DNA from: a bacterium
GTDB lineage: Bacteria > Armatimonadota > Fimbriimonadia > Fimbriimonadales > Fimbriimonadaceae
Direction: 5' to 3'
NCBI GenBank assembly: GCA_027483535.1
Contig: JAIXUN010000002.1
Span: forward strand, 1,240,001 to 1,304,000
DNA: 64,000 nucleotides
This document shows positions 25,212-33,793 of the stretch, piece after piece; the stretch's first letter is position 1, and each line of letters starts with the position of its first letter. The position numbers were made by a program, and so were the translations under genes. A model generated the notes under the pieces. The model did not search any database and was not told the origin of the DNA. It worked only from the letters and a program-made list of their open reading frames with translations.

Positions 25212-26306
25212 TTATCCGTTTTGCCCGCGCTGCCGCAGAGCGTGGTCGACAAGGACCAGTGCCGTCATCGCTTCGACCATAGGAACCGCCCGGGGAAGCA
25301 CGCATGGGTCGTGGCGACCTCTGCCCGTCAGCGTGGTTGGTTCGTGGTCGGTATCCACCGTGTCTTGTTCTCGCAAGACGGTAGCGGTGGGCTTAAATGC
25401 GACTCTGAAAGTGATCGGCATTCCGTTCGAAATGCCTCCTTGAATGCCGCCGCTGTGGTTGGTTCGGGTGAATACCTCTTTCTTGTCGCCACCGTTGTCG
25501 CGAGAATCGTACAGGTCGTTGATCTCAAGGCCGGTGTAGTCGGTCATGCCAAAGCCACCGCCGAGTTCAAACCCTTTACAGGCGGGAAGTGAGAGAGCCG
25601 CTTTTGCGAGGTCCGCTTCCAATTTGTCGAAAATCGGTTCGCCCCACCCGGCGGGCACTCCCCGAGCGACGCAGCCAATGACGCCTCCTACTGAATTTCC
25701 ACCCTTGCGAATCCCCTCGATGTGGGCAATCATCCGCTCGGCCGTTTCGGGGTCTGGACACCGGACGATGTTGCTCTCAACTTGTTCGTGAGTGACGGTT
25801 AGTGGATCAACCTCAACGGAGAGGTGATGAACTTTCTCCACGTAAGCTACGACCTCCACGCCGTACGACTTCAGAATCTCTTTGGCGATCGCGCCCGCTG
25901 CGACCCGACCGATGGTTTCCCGTGCCGAGGAACGACCGCCCCCTTCCACGGCTCGAATGCCGTACTTCTGATCGTAAGCGTAGTCGGCGTGACTCGGTCG
26001 ATACTTCCGGCGCATCTCGTCGTAATCGTTTGATCGCTGGTCTTCGTTCATGACCACCAGCGAGATCGGGGTTCCCAGAGCAAGACCTTCTGCGCTCACT
26101 CCGGAGAGGATTCGAACTGTGTCGGATTCTTTGCGCTGGGTGACGATCTTCGATTGTCCGGGTCGCCGACGGTCGAGTTCGTACTGGATGGCCTCGATGG
26201 AAATGGGCGTTTTGGCTGGGCATCCGTCCACCACCACTCCGACACCACCACCATGAGACTCTCCCCACGTTGTGATTCGGAATAAGTGCCCAAACGAACT
26301 CGCCAT
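25212..26306 (-). CDS. aroC: Chorismate synthase
   Basis: A 364-residue enzyme, the family's usual length. It makes chorismate from EPSP using reduced FMN, the last step of the shikimate pathway. The three signature blocks are complete: [14 protein letters not shown] near the N-terminus, [21 protein letters not shown] in the middle, and [18 protein letters not shown] at the C-terminus. It ends 85 bp before pstB on the same strand. No other aro gene is nearby. Confidence 0.97.
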   Translation of the reverse strand: MASSFGHLFRITTWGESHGGGVGVVVDGCPAKTPISIEAIQYELDRRRPGQSKIVTQRKESDTVRILSGVSAEGLALGTPISLVVMNEDQRSNDYDEMRRKYRPSHADYAYDQKYGIRAVEGGGRSSARETIGRVAAGAIAKEILKSYGVEVVAYVEKVHHLSVEVDPLTVTHEQVESNIVRCPDPETAERMIAHIEGIRKGGNSVGGVIGCVARGVPAGWGEPIFDKLEADLAKAALSLPACKGFELGGGFGMTDYTGLEINDLYDSRDNGGDKKEVFTRTNHSGGIQGGISNGMPITFRVAFKPTATVLREQDTVDTDHEPTTLTGRGRHDPCVLPRAVPMVEAMTALVLVDHALRQRGQNG

Positions 26307-26400
26307 GACCTCAGTCTACCGATCTAAGGACCTCATTTGAACCTGAACGAATCCTAGGTTGCAGACGAGAACCCACCCGTTTCGGTAGAACCGAGAACGC

Positions 26401-27564
26401 TTGAGCACGCTCCCCAACTTCTTCTATTCAGACGCGATCCTTGCTTACTCGTTTGGGCCGCACCACCCGCTTAAACCGGAGCGATTGCGCCGAGCCATTC
26501 AACTATTGCGCCGATTCGGTGTCGAAACCATTGATCCCGGTCCCGGATCGGATGCGGATATCGTTCGTGTTCATTCTGAGGCGTACCTCCAAGCCGTGAT
26601 CGAAATCGGAAGGGAAGAGGCTGTCGCCGAAGCGTGGGGCCTCCGTGTCGAAGACGCTCGCTTCGGGCCCAAAACAACTGGACTCACCGACGAACAAAAG
26701 GCGTTTCGAAAGCAGTTCGGCTTTGGAAACTTCGACAATCCACCCTTTCCAGACATGCACGACATCTCGCTGGACTATGTCTGCAGTGTCGTGAAGGCAG
26801 CCGAGGCGGTCCGAGACGGGGCGAAAAGAGGCTTCGGAATTGGAGGGGGGCTTCACCATGCGCAGAGGGCTAGGGCGTCTGGATTTTGTGTGTACAACGA
26901 CCCGGCGATCGCCCTGCACATTCTCCGAGAGCGGTTCGATCGCGTCGCCTATGTCGATATCGACGTGCACCACGGCGATGGGGTGGAAAACATTTTTGCT
27001 TCCGATCCTCACGTTCTAACCGTGTCCATCCACGAGGATGGTCGGACCCTTTTCCCCGGAACAGGAGACTTCGAAGAACAGGGGATTGGAGATGCGGCGG
27101 GTTCGATTCTCAACCTTCCCCTGCCGCGAGGGACCACCGGAGACGTGTGGCTCGATCTATTTCGTCGCGTGATTCCCGGAGCCGTGGAATCTTTTGGAGC
27201 CCAAGCGATCGTTTTGCAAATGGGAACCGACCCTCATCCCGAGGATCGTCTCGGACATTTTGAAGTGGGCTTCCGCGAATGGCTTGGGGCGGTGCAAACC
27301 GTGCACGAACTCGATCTTCCAGTTGTAGCGGTCGGAGGGGGCGGCTACAACTTGGCAACGGTTCCACGAATGTGGACCGCAGCCTGCCTGACTCTGGGTG
27401 ACATTGAGTTCGAAGACAAACTTCCTTCCGACCTCGCCCACGACTGGGGAGTGCAAACTTTCTCCGATCCAAACCCAGTGGCGAACTCAGTAAACGCGGA
27501 GGCTGCCGCCCAACTATTGACCAGGATTCGTAACGAGCACCCGCTTGGCAGGTCCGTTAGGTGA
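26401..27564 (+). CDS. Histone deacetylase family / AcuC-like deacetylase
   Basis: A 387-residue zinc-dependent deacetylase of the arginase-deacetylase fold. Motifs: GGGLHHA (catalytic His152 and His153), FCVYNDPAIA, the zinc ligands in DIDVHHGDG (Asp188, His190), TVSIHEDG, the third ligand region QMGTDPHPED, and VGGGGYNLAT. AcuC deacetylates acetyl-CoA synthetase in Bacillus; related enzymes act on acetylated polyamines, so the substrate is open. The start is a TTG at 26401 with no strong ribosome site. nadE follows after seven bases. Confidence 0.88.
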   Translation: MSTLPNFFYSDAILAYSFGPHHPLKPERLRRAIQLLRRFGVETIDPGPGSDADIVRVHSEAYLQAVIEIGREEAVAEAWGLRVEDARFGPKTTGLTDEQKAFRKQFGFGNFDNPPFPDMHDISLDYVCSVVKAAEAVRDGAKRGFGIGGGLHHAQRARASGFCVYNDPAIALHILRERFDRVAYVDIDVHHGDGVENIFASDPHVLTVSIHEDGRTLFPGTGDFEEQGIGDAAGSILNLPLPRGTTGDVWLDLFRRVIPGAVESFGAQAIVLQMGTDPHPEDRLGHFEVGFREWLGAVQTVHELDLPVVAVGGGGYNLATVPRMWTAACLTLGDIEFEDKLPSDLAHDWGVQTFSDPNPVANSVNAEAAAQLLTRIRNEHPLGRSVR

Positions 27565-27571
27565 CAAACTT

Positions 27572-28444
27572 ATGAATGTGAGCGGTTCCATACCCGTCAT
27601 TTCCGTCGATCCCACTCCGGATCACGATCAGGCTCTGGCGATCAACACCAAACTCGTCCGGGAGTGGTTGGTGGCGTTTCTGCGAGACGAAGTGAATCGA
27701 CGCCGGAAAATGGAGAAGGTCGTCATCGGTCTTTCTGGCGGTGTGGACTCGGCGGTTGTCACCTACCTCTGTGCCGAGGCGTTCGGTCCGGAGAACGTCC
27801 ACGTTTTCCGAATGCCGTACAAGCGATCGAGCCAAGAGAGCTTGGACCACGCTCAAATGATCATCGAAGACTTGGGTCTACCCGTGCGAACGATCGATAT
27901 CACGCCGATGGTGGACGGTTACATCAACTCGAGCGAGCCGGAGATAGACCCCACTCGACTGGGCAACGTCTGCGCCCGAACCCGCATGATCGTGCTGTTC
28001 GACCAGAGCGCGAAGCTGCGCGGCCTACCTATTGGAACGGGCAATAAATCGGAGCGGCTGTTCGGCTACTACACCTGGCATGCCGATGATTCCCCTCCCA
28101 TCAACCCGCTGGGCGATTTGTTCAAAACCCAGGTGTGGCAGCTTGCCGAAGAGATCGGCGTGCCGAAGGAGATCATCCACAAGCCCGCTACGGCCGATCT
28201 GGTCAAAGGTCAAACCGACGAGGGGGATTTTGGAATCACCTACGCCCAAGCGGATCGGATCCTTCACTACATGATTCAGGGTTATCGAGATAGCAAGCTT
28301 GTTGAAATGGGCTTCTCGCCGGAAGAGGTAACCATTGTGCGCAAGCGCGTCTCTGGAACTCACTGGAAGCGAAAGTTGCCGACGGTGGCGATGCTCACCT
28401 CTACCGCGATCAACGAATACTATCTGCGTCCGGTGGACTACTAA
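27572..28444 (+). CDS. nadE: NAD+ synthetase, ammonia-dependent type
   Basis: A 290-residue synthetase that amidates nicotinate adenine dinucleotide to NAD+. The P-loop SGGVDS (55-60) and later LPIGTGNKSERLFGYYT, the GDLFKTQVWQLA block and KGQTDEGDFGI are typical. There is no glutaminase domain, so ammonia is the nitrogen donor unless a separate subunit exists. ATG 27572 is chosen, with AGGTG before it, seven bases after the deacetylase stop. The next gene begins 13 bases after its stop. Confidence 0.95.
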   Translation: MNVSGSIPVISVDPTPDHDQALAINTKLVREWLVAFLRDEVNRRRKMEKVVIGLSGGVDSAVVTYLCAEAFGPENVHVFRMPYKRSSQESLDHAQMIIEDLGLPVRTIDITPMVDGYINSSEPEIDPTRLGNVCARTRMIVLFDQSAKLRGLPIGTGNKSERLFGYYTWHADDSPPINPLGDLFKTQVWQLAEEIGVPKEIIHKPATADLVKGQTDEGDFGITYAQADRILHYMIQGYRDSKLVEMGFSPEEVTIVRKRVSGTHWKRKLPTVAMLTSTAINEYYLRPVDY

Positions 28445-28457
28445 GGGGCGGCTGGGA

Positions 28458-29240
28458 ATGTTCGTCGTAACCGCTTTCTACAAGTTCGTCACCATCGAAT
28501 CGACCTCCGAGGTCCGACAGCAGTGGCTCGAGAAGTGCGAGGCCCTGGGTCTTTGCGGAACCATCCTGCTTGCGCCGGAGGGGATCAACGGAACGGTGGG
28601 CGGGAGTCGGGAAGGCATCGATGGACTCTACGAACTGTTTGGCAACGATCCGCGATTTTCCGATATCGAATACAAGGAGTCGTACAGCGAAAAGTGGCCG
28701 TTTGGTCGATTCAAGATTCGGCTCAAGAGGGAAATCATCACCATGCGGAAGCCGGAGGCAAATCCGAACCTGGTGGTCGGCACTTATGTCGATCCCAAGG
28801 ATTGGAATCAGGTGATCTCCTCTCCCGACGTGGTGCTGGTGGACACTCGAAACGATTACGAAGTGGAAGTTGGAACCTTCAAAGGGGCCATCGATCCCCA
28901 AACGGAGACCTTCGGCGAGTTTCCGGCATGGGTCGATGCCAATCTATCGCCCGATCAGCATCCCAAAGTGGCGATGTTCTGCACCGGAGGGATACGGTGC
29001 GAGAAGGCAACCGCCTACCTGCTTAAGAAAGGGTTCAAAGAGGTCTTTCACCTCAAAGGCGGCATCCTCAAGTATCTCGAAGAGGTGCCTAAAGACGAGA
29101 GTCTCTACGAAGGCGAATGCTTTGTGTTCGACGAACGCGAAGCGGTTGGCCACGGTCTGGAACCACGCCAACCCGGGAGAGAGGAGCGCGTGGTTCCGAA
29201 CTCGATCAAGCGTTTGCAAAAACGCGGCGATCGTAAATAA
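28458..29240 (+). CDS. trhO: Rhodanese-type tRNA uridine(34) hydroxylase
   Basis: A 260-residue protein of the TrhO/YceA family, which makes 5-hydroxyuridine at tRNA position 34. The N-terminal domain has FYKFVTI and LLAPEGINGTVGG. The rhodanese domain has VLVDTRNDYEVEVGTFKGA and the active loop FCTGGIRCEKA with Cys175 and Cys181. The end is shorter than in many homologues and lacks the usual C-terminal pair of cysteines. ATG 28458 has a CTGGGA site upstream. Its last 35 bases overlap the convergent methionine synthase gene. Confidence 0.9.
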   Translation: MFVVTAFYKFVTIESTSEVRQQWLEKCEALGLCGTILLAPEGINGTVGGSREGIDGLYELFGNDPRFSDIEYKESYSEKWPFGRFKIRLKREIITMRKPEANPNLVVGTYVDPKDWNQVISSPDVVLVDTRNDYEVEVGTFKGAIDPQTETFGEFPAWVDANLSPDQHPKVAMFCTGGIRCEKATAYLLKKGFKEVFHLKGGILKYLEEVPKDESLYEGECFVFDEREAVGHGLEPRQPGREERVVPNSIKRLQKRGDRK

Positions 29241-31149
29241 GGTCTTCTGCGATCTTCCAAGTCTCCCCGTCGATCCGGTTTTGCGGGAGAATCTTGCTCG
29301 CGTGAACAATCGCCGCTGTGAGGCCCGCAACTCTCGCCTCGTGTAAGAACGCGGAGTTCAGCACCTGGCGTGCGGCGGGTTTGAGTCCAAAACTCACGTT
29401 CGAGACTCCGAGAACGGTGTTCACACGCGGATACTTGCGCCGAATTTCGGCGATTGCATCGATGGTCGCCTTCGCGCTGAGTCGGAACTCTTCGTCGCCG
29501 GATCCCAGGGTGAATGTGAGGGCGTCGATGAAAACATCGTGGTCGGGCAATCCCGCTTGACGGGTGCGGGCGAGGATTCGGTCGGTGACCTCCACCTTCT
29601 TTTCAACCGTCTTCGCCATGCCGTCCTCATCGATGGTCAGGCCAACCACAGCCGCTCCGTACTTGGCGCACAACCCGAGAACCTTCTCGGTGCGAGACTC
29701 ACCGTCTTCAAAATTGATCGAGTTGACAATCGGCTTGCCCGCAAGCATCTGGAGCGCGATTTCGACAACCTGCCACTCCGTCGAGTCGATCATGATCGGA
29801 ACCGTAATGTGGCGGTTGTATCGCTTCAACAGCGTCTGCATGTCGGAGGCTTCATTTCGACCGACGTAAGCCGTGCAAACGTCGAGAACGTGCGAACCCT
29901 CGCCTTCCAACTCCCGGGCGAGTTCGGTGAGCCCGTCCCAGTTTTCGTTCGCCAGCATCTCGCGGAAGGCTTTTGAGCCGTTCGCGTTGGTCTTTTCACC
30001 GATGATGAGATAGCTGTTGTCTTGCTCGTAAGGTTGAAACTGATAGAGCGAAGAGCATCCGATCAGCGCCATTGCAGCCGACTTCTCATCGGAATCAACC
30101 TTGAAATTGAAGTTGGCAAACGCTGAATGCGCTTGGCGCCATCGGCAGTCTGCCGTATGCGCCTTGTTCTCAAGCGCTTTGGCAACTGCCGCGATGTGGG
30201 CGGGAGTGGTCCCGCAGCATCCGCCGACCATTGCCGCGCCGAACTCTTCCACGAAGTGCAGGTGATGCTGGGCTAGCTCGTCGGGGGAGAGCTTGTAAAC
30301 CGCCTTTCCGCCTTCCATCACGGGCAGACCCGCGTTGGGCAAAACCGAAATGGGTCGGGTTGAGTTCTGCGAAAGGAACCGGATGTGCGGGGCCATTTCG
30401 ACCGGACCGGTTGCGCAGTTGATCCCAATCGCTTTCACGGTGGGGAAGCATTCGAGCATATTCACCGCCGCACCGAGGTCGCTACCAACAAGCATGGTGC
30501 CCGTTTGCTCCATGGTGACTTGGACGAAGAGGGGGACCTCCACTCCGCGTTCGACCATTGCTTCATTAGCCGCAACTACCGCCGCCTTCACCATGAGAAG
30601 GTCTTGGAGGGTCTCAAGAAGAATCGCGTCTGCTCCGCCATCGATCAGGCCGAGGCAACAGCGGCGATAGGTCGGCACCAGTTCGTCCCAGGTCGTTTGA
30701 TTGAGCGAGATGAGCTTTGTCCCAGGTCCGAGAGCACCAATCACAAACCGAGGCTTGTCCTCGGTCGAGAGAGCATCGGCTGCCTTACGGGCAATCTTCG
30801 TGGCTTGCAGACACACGTCGTAGTCCAGCTCTGCAATGTCGTACTCGGCAAGCACGATCGAGGAGGCACCGAACGTGTTTGTTTCAATAAGATCCGCGCC
30901 CGCGCTTAGGTAGTTCCGGTGAATCTGCTCCACCACATCCGGCCGAGTGAAGCAAAGAATCTCGTTACAGCCTTCAAGAAACTCACCGTTCAGCCTTTCC
31001 GCGGCCGCTTTGTAGGTTGTTCCGTAAAGATCGGTCGGCTTGGCGATGAAGTCGTCGTCCTGAAGATTTGCCGCTTGAAGTTGGGTGCCCATCGCGCCGT
31101 CGTAGATCAAAACGCGCTGTTGAAGGACCTTCAGGAGTCGAGATTCCAT
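29206..31149 (-). CDS. metH: Methionine synthase, homocysteine and folate domains only
   Basis: A 647-residue protein matching the first half of MetH, which is normally about 1200 residues. The homocysteine S-methyltransferase barrel (1-330) has DGAMGTQLQ, ETNTFGA and the zinc ligands Cys245 (GINCATG), Cys311 and Cys312 (GGCCGTTPAH). The methyltetrahydrofolate barrel (about 395-635) has IIGEKTNANGSKAF, IMIDSTEW and GVSNVSFGL. The frame stops soon after, in the linker, so the B12-binding and reactivation domains are absent and not encoded next door. They may be on a separate gene. ATG 31149 is used; the leader up to 31212 has no ribosome site. A structured-RNA candidate lies upstream. Confidence 0.85.
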   Translation of the reverse strand: MESRLLKVLQQRVLIYDGAMGTQLQAANLQDDDFIAKPTDLYGTTYKAAAERLNGEFLEGCNEILCFTRPDVVEQIHRNYLSAGADLIETNTFGASSIVLAEYDIAELDYDVCLQATKIARKAADALSTEDKPRFVIGALGPGTKLISLNQTTWDELVPTYRRCCLGLIDGGADAILLETLQDLLMVKAAVVAANEAMVERGVEVPLFVQVTMEQTGTMLVGSDLGAAVNMLECFPTVKAIGINCATGPVEMAPHIRFLSQNSTRPISVLPNAGLPVMEGGKAVYKLSPDELAQHHLHFVEEFGAAMVGGCCGTTPAHIAAVAKALENKAHTADCRWRQAHSAFANFNFKVDSDEKSAAMALIGCSSLYQFQPYEQDNSYLIIGEKTNANGSKAFREMLANENWDGLTELARELEGEGSHVLDVCTAYVGRNEASDMQTLLKRYNRHITVPIMIDSTEWQVVEIALQMLAGKPIVNSINFEDGESRTEKVLGLCAKYGAAVVGLTIDEDGMAKTVEKKVEVTDRILARTRQAGLPDHDVFIDALTFTLGSGDEEFRLSAKATIDAIAEIRRKYPRVNTVLGVSNVSFGLKPAARQVLNSAFLHEARVAGLTAAIVHASKILPQNRIDGETWKIAEDLIYDRRVFANA

Positions 31150-31293
31150 CCCTTCATTATGATTCGTTGAACCCGCTAGACCCCTCTTCTGTTGCCTTTG
31201 CCGGCGGCACAACTACGGGGTTTGAACTTGGAAGGGTTGATCCCAGTATCAGCACGGGCGTTCTGCCCACTTGCAGGAGGGAAAAGAACGGGT

Positions 31294-31385
31294 GAGCAGG
31301 GCACGGTGTCAGTGCGCTGACGGCAGTCCGAAGGAATTGCCTAGAGGTCCTATCTTGTCCTGCTCGCGAAGCACTCATTGAGTGC
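31294..31385 (+). ncRNA. Candidate structured RNA (three-way junction plus hairpin)
   Basis: GAGCAGG (31294-31300) pairs with CCTGCTC (31359-31365). Inside lie two adjacent hairpins: GTCAG/CTGAC (31308-31312, 31317-31321, loop TGCG) and GGCA/TGCC (31322-31325, 31338-31341). After the closing stem comes GCACTC/GAGTGC (31371-31376, 31380-31385), directly before the ribosome site of the small gene at 31400. The fold could be a leader of that gene, or be read on the other strand 145 bases before metH. I could not match it to a known riboswitch or to SRP, 6S or tmRNA. Confidence 0.45.
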
Positions 31386-31399
31386 GGATGAGGTTTTCG

Positions 31400-31582
31400 A
31401 TGTTTGCAGGAATCAACTGGCTCGCAATGGTAACCGTGTACGCCGCAGGCGTTTGCGCGGTGCTAACTATGGTTTGGAAAGCCCTGGGAGAAACCCGCTA
31501 CCGGGTTCGTACCGGGCTGGCAACGAGCAAAGTGGGACGAAATGGGCGAGCCCAAATTCGAGCCGTCATTGAACCTGAATAA
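31400..31582 (+). CDS. Small single-pass membrane protein
   Basis: A 60-residue protein. The ATG at 31400 is supported by GATGAGG six bases upstream. Residues about 5-28 (INWLAMVTVYAAGVCAVLTM) form a membrane helix; the rest is short, basic and ends IRAVIEPE. No family is recognised. It sits behind the structured-RNA candidate and before a strong terminator, so it is a one-gene unit. An upstream GTG at 31382 would add six residues and falls in the hairpin region. Confidence 0.55.
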   Translation: MFAGINWLAMVTVYAAGVCAVLTMVWKALGETRYRVRTGLATSKVGRNGRAQIRAVIEPE

Positions 31583-31595
31583 GCGTGTCTACATG

Positions 31596-31623
31596 TATGT
31601 CTACAGATAGATAGGTAGACATA
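31596..31623 (+). repeat. Inverted repeat after the small membrane protein gene
   Basis: TATGTCTAC (31596-31604) is repeated inverted as GTAGACATA (31615-31623) around a 10-nt AGATAGATAG loop. A further direct copy, TGTCTACA, lies at 31586-31593. It is just ahead of the terminator. Confidence 0.5.
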
Positions 31624-31631
31624 ATAGCGCA

Positions 31632-31666
31632 CAAAAAGGCCCCGAAATTCCGGGGTCTTTTTTGTC
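31632..31666. terminator. Intrinsic terminator, usable on both strands
   Basis: A stem from AAAAAGGCCCCG (31633-31644) with CGGGGTCTTTTTT (31651-31663), loop AAATTC, ending in a six-base T-run. It isolates the small membrane gene from the dcw promoter just downstream. Confidence 0.85.
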
Positions 31667-31710
31667 GTTGCAATTTGTGGCATTTCGAACCATTTTTTTC
31701 CATTTTTGTG

Positions 31711-31739
31711 TTGCTAGCGGCATTTCTCCCTTGTATAGT
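31711..31739 (+). promoter_or_regulatory. Sigma-70-type promoter of the dcw cluster
   Basis: TTGCTA (31711-31716), a 17-bp spacer and TATAGT (31734-31739). It lies about 160 bp ahead of mraZ with no other gene between. TGGGT (31786-31790) and TGGGG (31794-31798) downstream of it resemble the TGGG core of MraZ boxes, but their spacing is shorter than in Escherichia coli, so autoregulation by MraZ is only a possibility. Confidence 0.6.
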
Positions 31740-31813
31740 TATCAGTGCTGAGGGCGCTAAGGATTGGCGAGGAACCGGAGGCTGGTGGGTTGCTGGGGCG
31801 CTCATCGAATTCA

Positions 31814-31844
31814 GAGGGCGGGTGCAAAGGATTGCTCCGCCCTC
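31814..31844 (+). promoter_or_regulatory. Leader hairpin before mraZ
   Basis: GAGGGCGG (31814-31821) pairs with CCGCCCTC (31837-31844), and inside it GCAA pairs with TTGC. It lies in the transcribed leader between the dcw promoter and mraZ. No T-run follows. The 315 bp between the small membrane gene and mraZ hold only the terminator, promoter and this hairpin. Confidence 0.45.
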
Positions 31845-31897
31845 ACTAACACAAAAGGCGATCCAAGGATGGGAGAGCCTGGCAACGGAAGGGGACC

Positions 31898-32386
31898 ATG
31901 GCAAACGAGCCTAAAGAAGCGACGGAGGAGATGGATGGCCTTGTCGCGGGTTCCCAAGAAGGCGAAGTCGATGACAAGGGTCGCCTTCTTATCAAATCTC
32001 AGTTGAGATCCAAGCTTGGGACGAAGGTTGTCCTTAATCTTGGCGAACTGGAACAGATTGAGGTTTATTCCCCCGAAAAGTGGGCAAAAGAGCGAGAGAT
32101 GCTCGACGAGATGGACGATCTCAACCCTTGGGTGCGTCGCTATGAGAGCATTCGATTCGGGATGTCGTCAGTGGTCAACATCGATCCGCAGGGTCGATTG
32201 GTCATTCCAAACAATCTTCGACAAGCCGCAAAGATCAAGTCCGATGTGATCATTGTCTCCGCCAACCGAGGCCTGGAGATTTGGGCAAAAGAAGAGCGTG
32301 AAGAGTTCTACGGTTCGTTTGACTATAAGGCGGATCGGACCGATCAGATTTACACAATCCTGCAGCGCGCCCGAGGTGTCGCTTAG
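31898..32386 (+). CDS. mraZ: Transcriptional regulator MraZ
   Basis: A 162-residue MraZ with two AbrB-type DNA-binding repeats. The first is at about 22-65 (VDDKGRLLIKSQLRSKLGTK) and the second at about 93-135 (NIDPQGRLVIPNNLRQAAKIK, here split by one residue). MraZ binds TGGG repeats upstream of its own gene and usually represses the dcw cluster. The first 20 residues are a poorly conserved acidic extension. The start has GGAAGGGG just before it. The stop is directly followed by the ATG of rsmH. Confidence 0.93.
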   Translation: MANEPKEATEEMDGLVAGSQEGEVDDKGRLLIKSQLRSKLGTKVVLNLGELEQIEVYSPEKWAKEREMLDEMDDLNPWVRRYESIRFGMSSVVNIDPQGRLVIPNNLRQAAKIKSDVIIVSANRGLEIWAKEEREEFYGSFDYKADRTDQIYTILQRARGVA

Positions 32387-33310
32387 ATGGTTTTGATGGA
32401 GTCGCGAATGGGAGCAACCGACAAAACCTTTCGACACGATCCGGTGATGGTTCAAGAGATCCTCGCCGTGCTTGCGCTTAAGGCAGGTGACGTCGTGGTC
32501 GATGGGACACTCGGGTTGGGTGGTCACACGTTGCGATTTATCGACGCGGTTCGACCGGGTGGAACGGTGGTCGGCTTCGACTGGGATTCGTCGATGCTGG
32601 AAATCGCACGGGCGAGAATTGGCACCCAGTCGGACGTGAAGGTCCACTTGGTCCACAAAGATTTCCGAGAGATGTCCGACGTTCTGGCGGAGCTGAGTCT
32701 CCGGCCGAACGGGATTTTATTAGACCTTGGTCTTAATAGCGCCCAAATCGATGACCCGGTTCGAGGCATCTCTTTCCGAGAGGAGGGTCCTTTAGATATG
32801 AGAATGGACCGAACTCGAGGAGAACCCGCTTCGGCGGTCCTTAACCGAATTGCTCCAGGCGATTTGGAATGGGCTCTGAAAGAATACGCAGACGAGCGAT
32901 GGGCCAGAGCCATTGCAAAGCAGGTCGTGGCTCGTCGCAAAGAGCAACCTCTGCGAACGACGCAGGATTTGGTGGATTGTGTCCATGCCGCCATCCCGGT
33001 CGGAGCAAGAGAAAAGAGAATTCATCCGGCGACCCGGACGTTTCAGGCTGTTCGCATTATGGTGAACGGCGAGCTGAACGGACTGGCCGAAGCGGTGGAA
33101 GCTGCGGCAAGGGCGTTGGCTGCTGGAGGCAGTCTCGCCATTTTGAGCTACCACTCCGGGGAAGACAGGATTGTCAAAGACGTTTTCAAATCTCTTCAGG
33201 ATGAAGAGTTTGAGATCGTGACAAAGAAGCCGCAAACGCCTACCGAAGTCGAGATTCGCGAGAACTCCCGAAGTCGGAGCGCAAAGTTAAGAGTGATCCG
33301 AAAGAAGTAA
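32387..33310 (+). CDS. rsmH: 16S rRNA m4C1402 methyltransferase
   Basis: A 307-residue RsmH (MraW). It methylates N4 of C1402 in 16S rRNA with S-adenosylmethionine. The family blocks are visible: FRHDPVMVQEIL, VDGTLGLGGHT (SAM site), GFDWDSSMLEIA, ILLDLGLNSAQIDDPVRG, FQAVRIMVNGEL and ILSYHSGEDRIVK. The start is contiguous with mraZ. ftsL follows after 45 bp. Confidence 0.96.
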   Translation: MVLMESRMGATDKTFRHDPVMVQEILAVLALKAGDVVVDGTLGLGGHTLRFIDAVRPGGTVVGFDWDSSMLEIARARIGTQSDVKVHLVHKDFREMSDVLAELSLRPNGILLDLGLNSAQIDDPVRGISFREEGPLDMRMDRTRGEPASAVLNRIAPGDLEWALKEYADERWARAIAKQVVARRKEQPLRTTQDLVDCVHAAIPVGAREKRIHPATRTFQAVRIMVNGELNGLAEAVEAAARALAAGGSLAILSYHSGEDRIVKDVFKSLQDEEFEIVTKKPQTPTEVEIRENSRSRSAKLRVIRKK

Positions 33311-33355
33311 TCAGCAAAGCACCGAAGGCATGGATGCCGCAGGAGATTCAAAGGA

Positions 33356-33793
33356 ATGAGCGCAACAACCGCACCCGTATTAGTCCGCGAACGAGCCGTC
33401 GTTACTCGACAGCTACCGACCCAAGCTCCCACTGTCCGAGTGGAAGAGAAGGCTCGTGTCTCTACAAAGAACCGAGAGGCAGTTAAGGCGCAGCCCTTAG
33501 CGCTGGCGCTCACCTTTGGTGCCATCTTCTTCACTACGTACTTCGCATCGGCACTTGCGGGTCATGTTGCTTCGGAGTCGGTTCGTCAGTCGAATCTGGA
33601 CCTCAAGTCCCGACTCTCTACCGCCAAGAAGGCCGAGCTGGAGCTCAAGAACCGGGTTGGGTCGCTCTACGGTGGTCGAGATTTGGATGATTGGGCGGTG
33701 TCCAACGGCTTCCAATCTTTCGGCACTCCGGCGGAAAACGCACCGGAATCGCTTTCTGATTCGTCTGTGAAGAACCTTGTCGCGCGTCGCTAG
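33356..33793 (+). CDS. ftsL: Cell division protein FtsL-like
   Basis: A 145-residue bitopic protein in the FtsL position. A 46-residue cytoplasmic N-terminus leads to a membrane helix (LALALTFGAIFFTTYFAS). A periplasmic coiled coil follows (VRQSNLDLKSRLSTAKKAELELKNRV) with heptad spacing. FtsL, with FtsQ and FtsB, joins FtsW/FtsI to the Z-ring. FtsL sequences barely conserve, so the call depends on topology and on lying between rsmH and ftsI. It overlaps ftsI by 17 bases. Confidence 0.75.
   Translation: MSATTAPVLVRERAVVTRQLPTQAPTVRVEEKARVSTKNREAVKAQPLALALTFGAIFFTTYFASALAGHVASESVRQSNLDLKSRLSTAKKAELELKNRVGSLYGGRDLDDWAVSNGFQSFGTPAENAPESLSDSSVKNLVARR

Noticed and set aside
31294-31365. The structured element as SRP RNA, tmRNA, 6S RNA or a SAM riboswitch
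   Set aside because: The conserved SRP tetraloop region, tmRNA tRNA-like ends and SAM-I core motifs are not present. It is kept only as an unassigned candidate.
31675-31914. A 79-codon frame across the mraZ promoter and leader
   Set aside because: It spans the -35/-10 boxes and hairpin and runs into mraZ; its hydrophobic start is a by-product of T-rich sequence.
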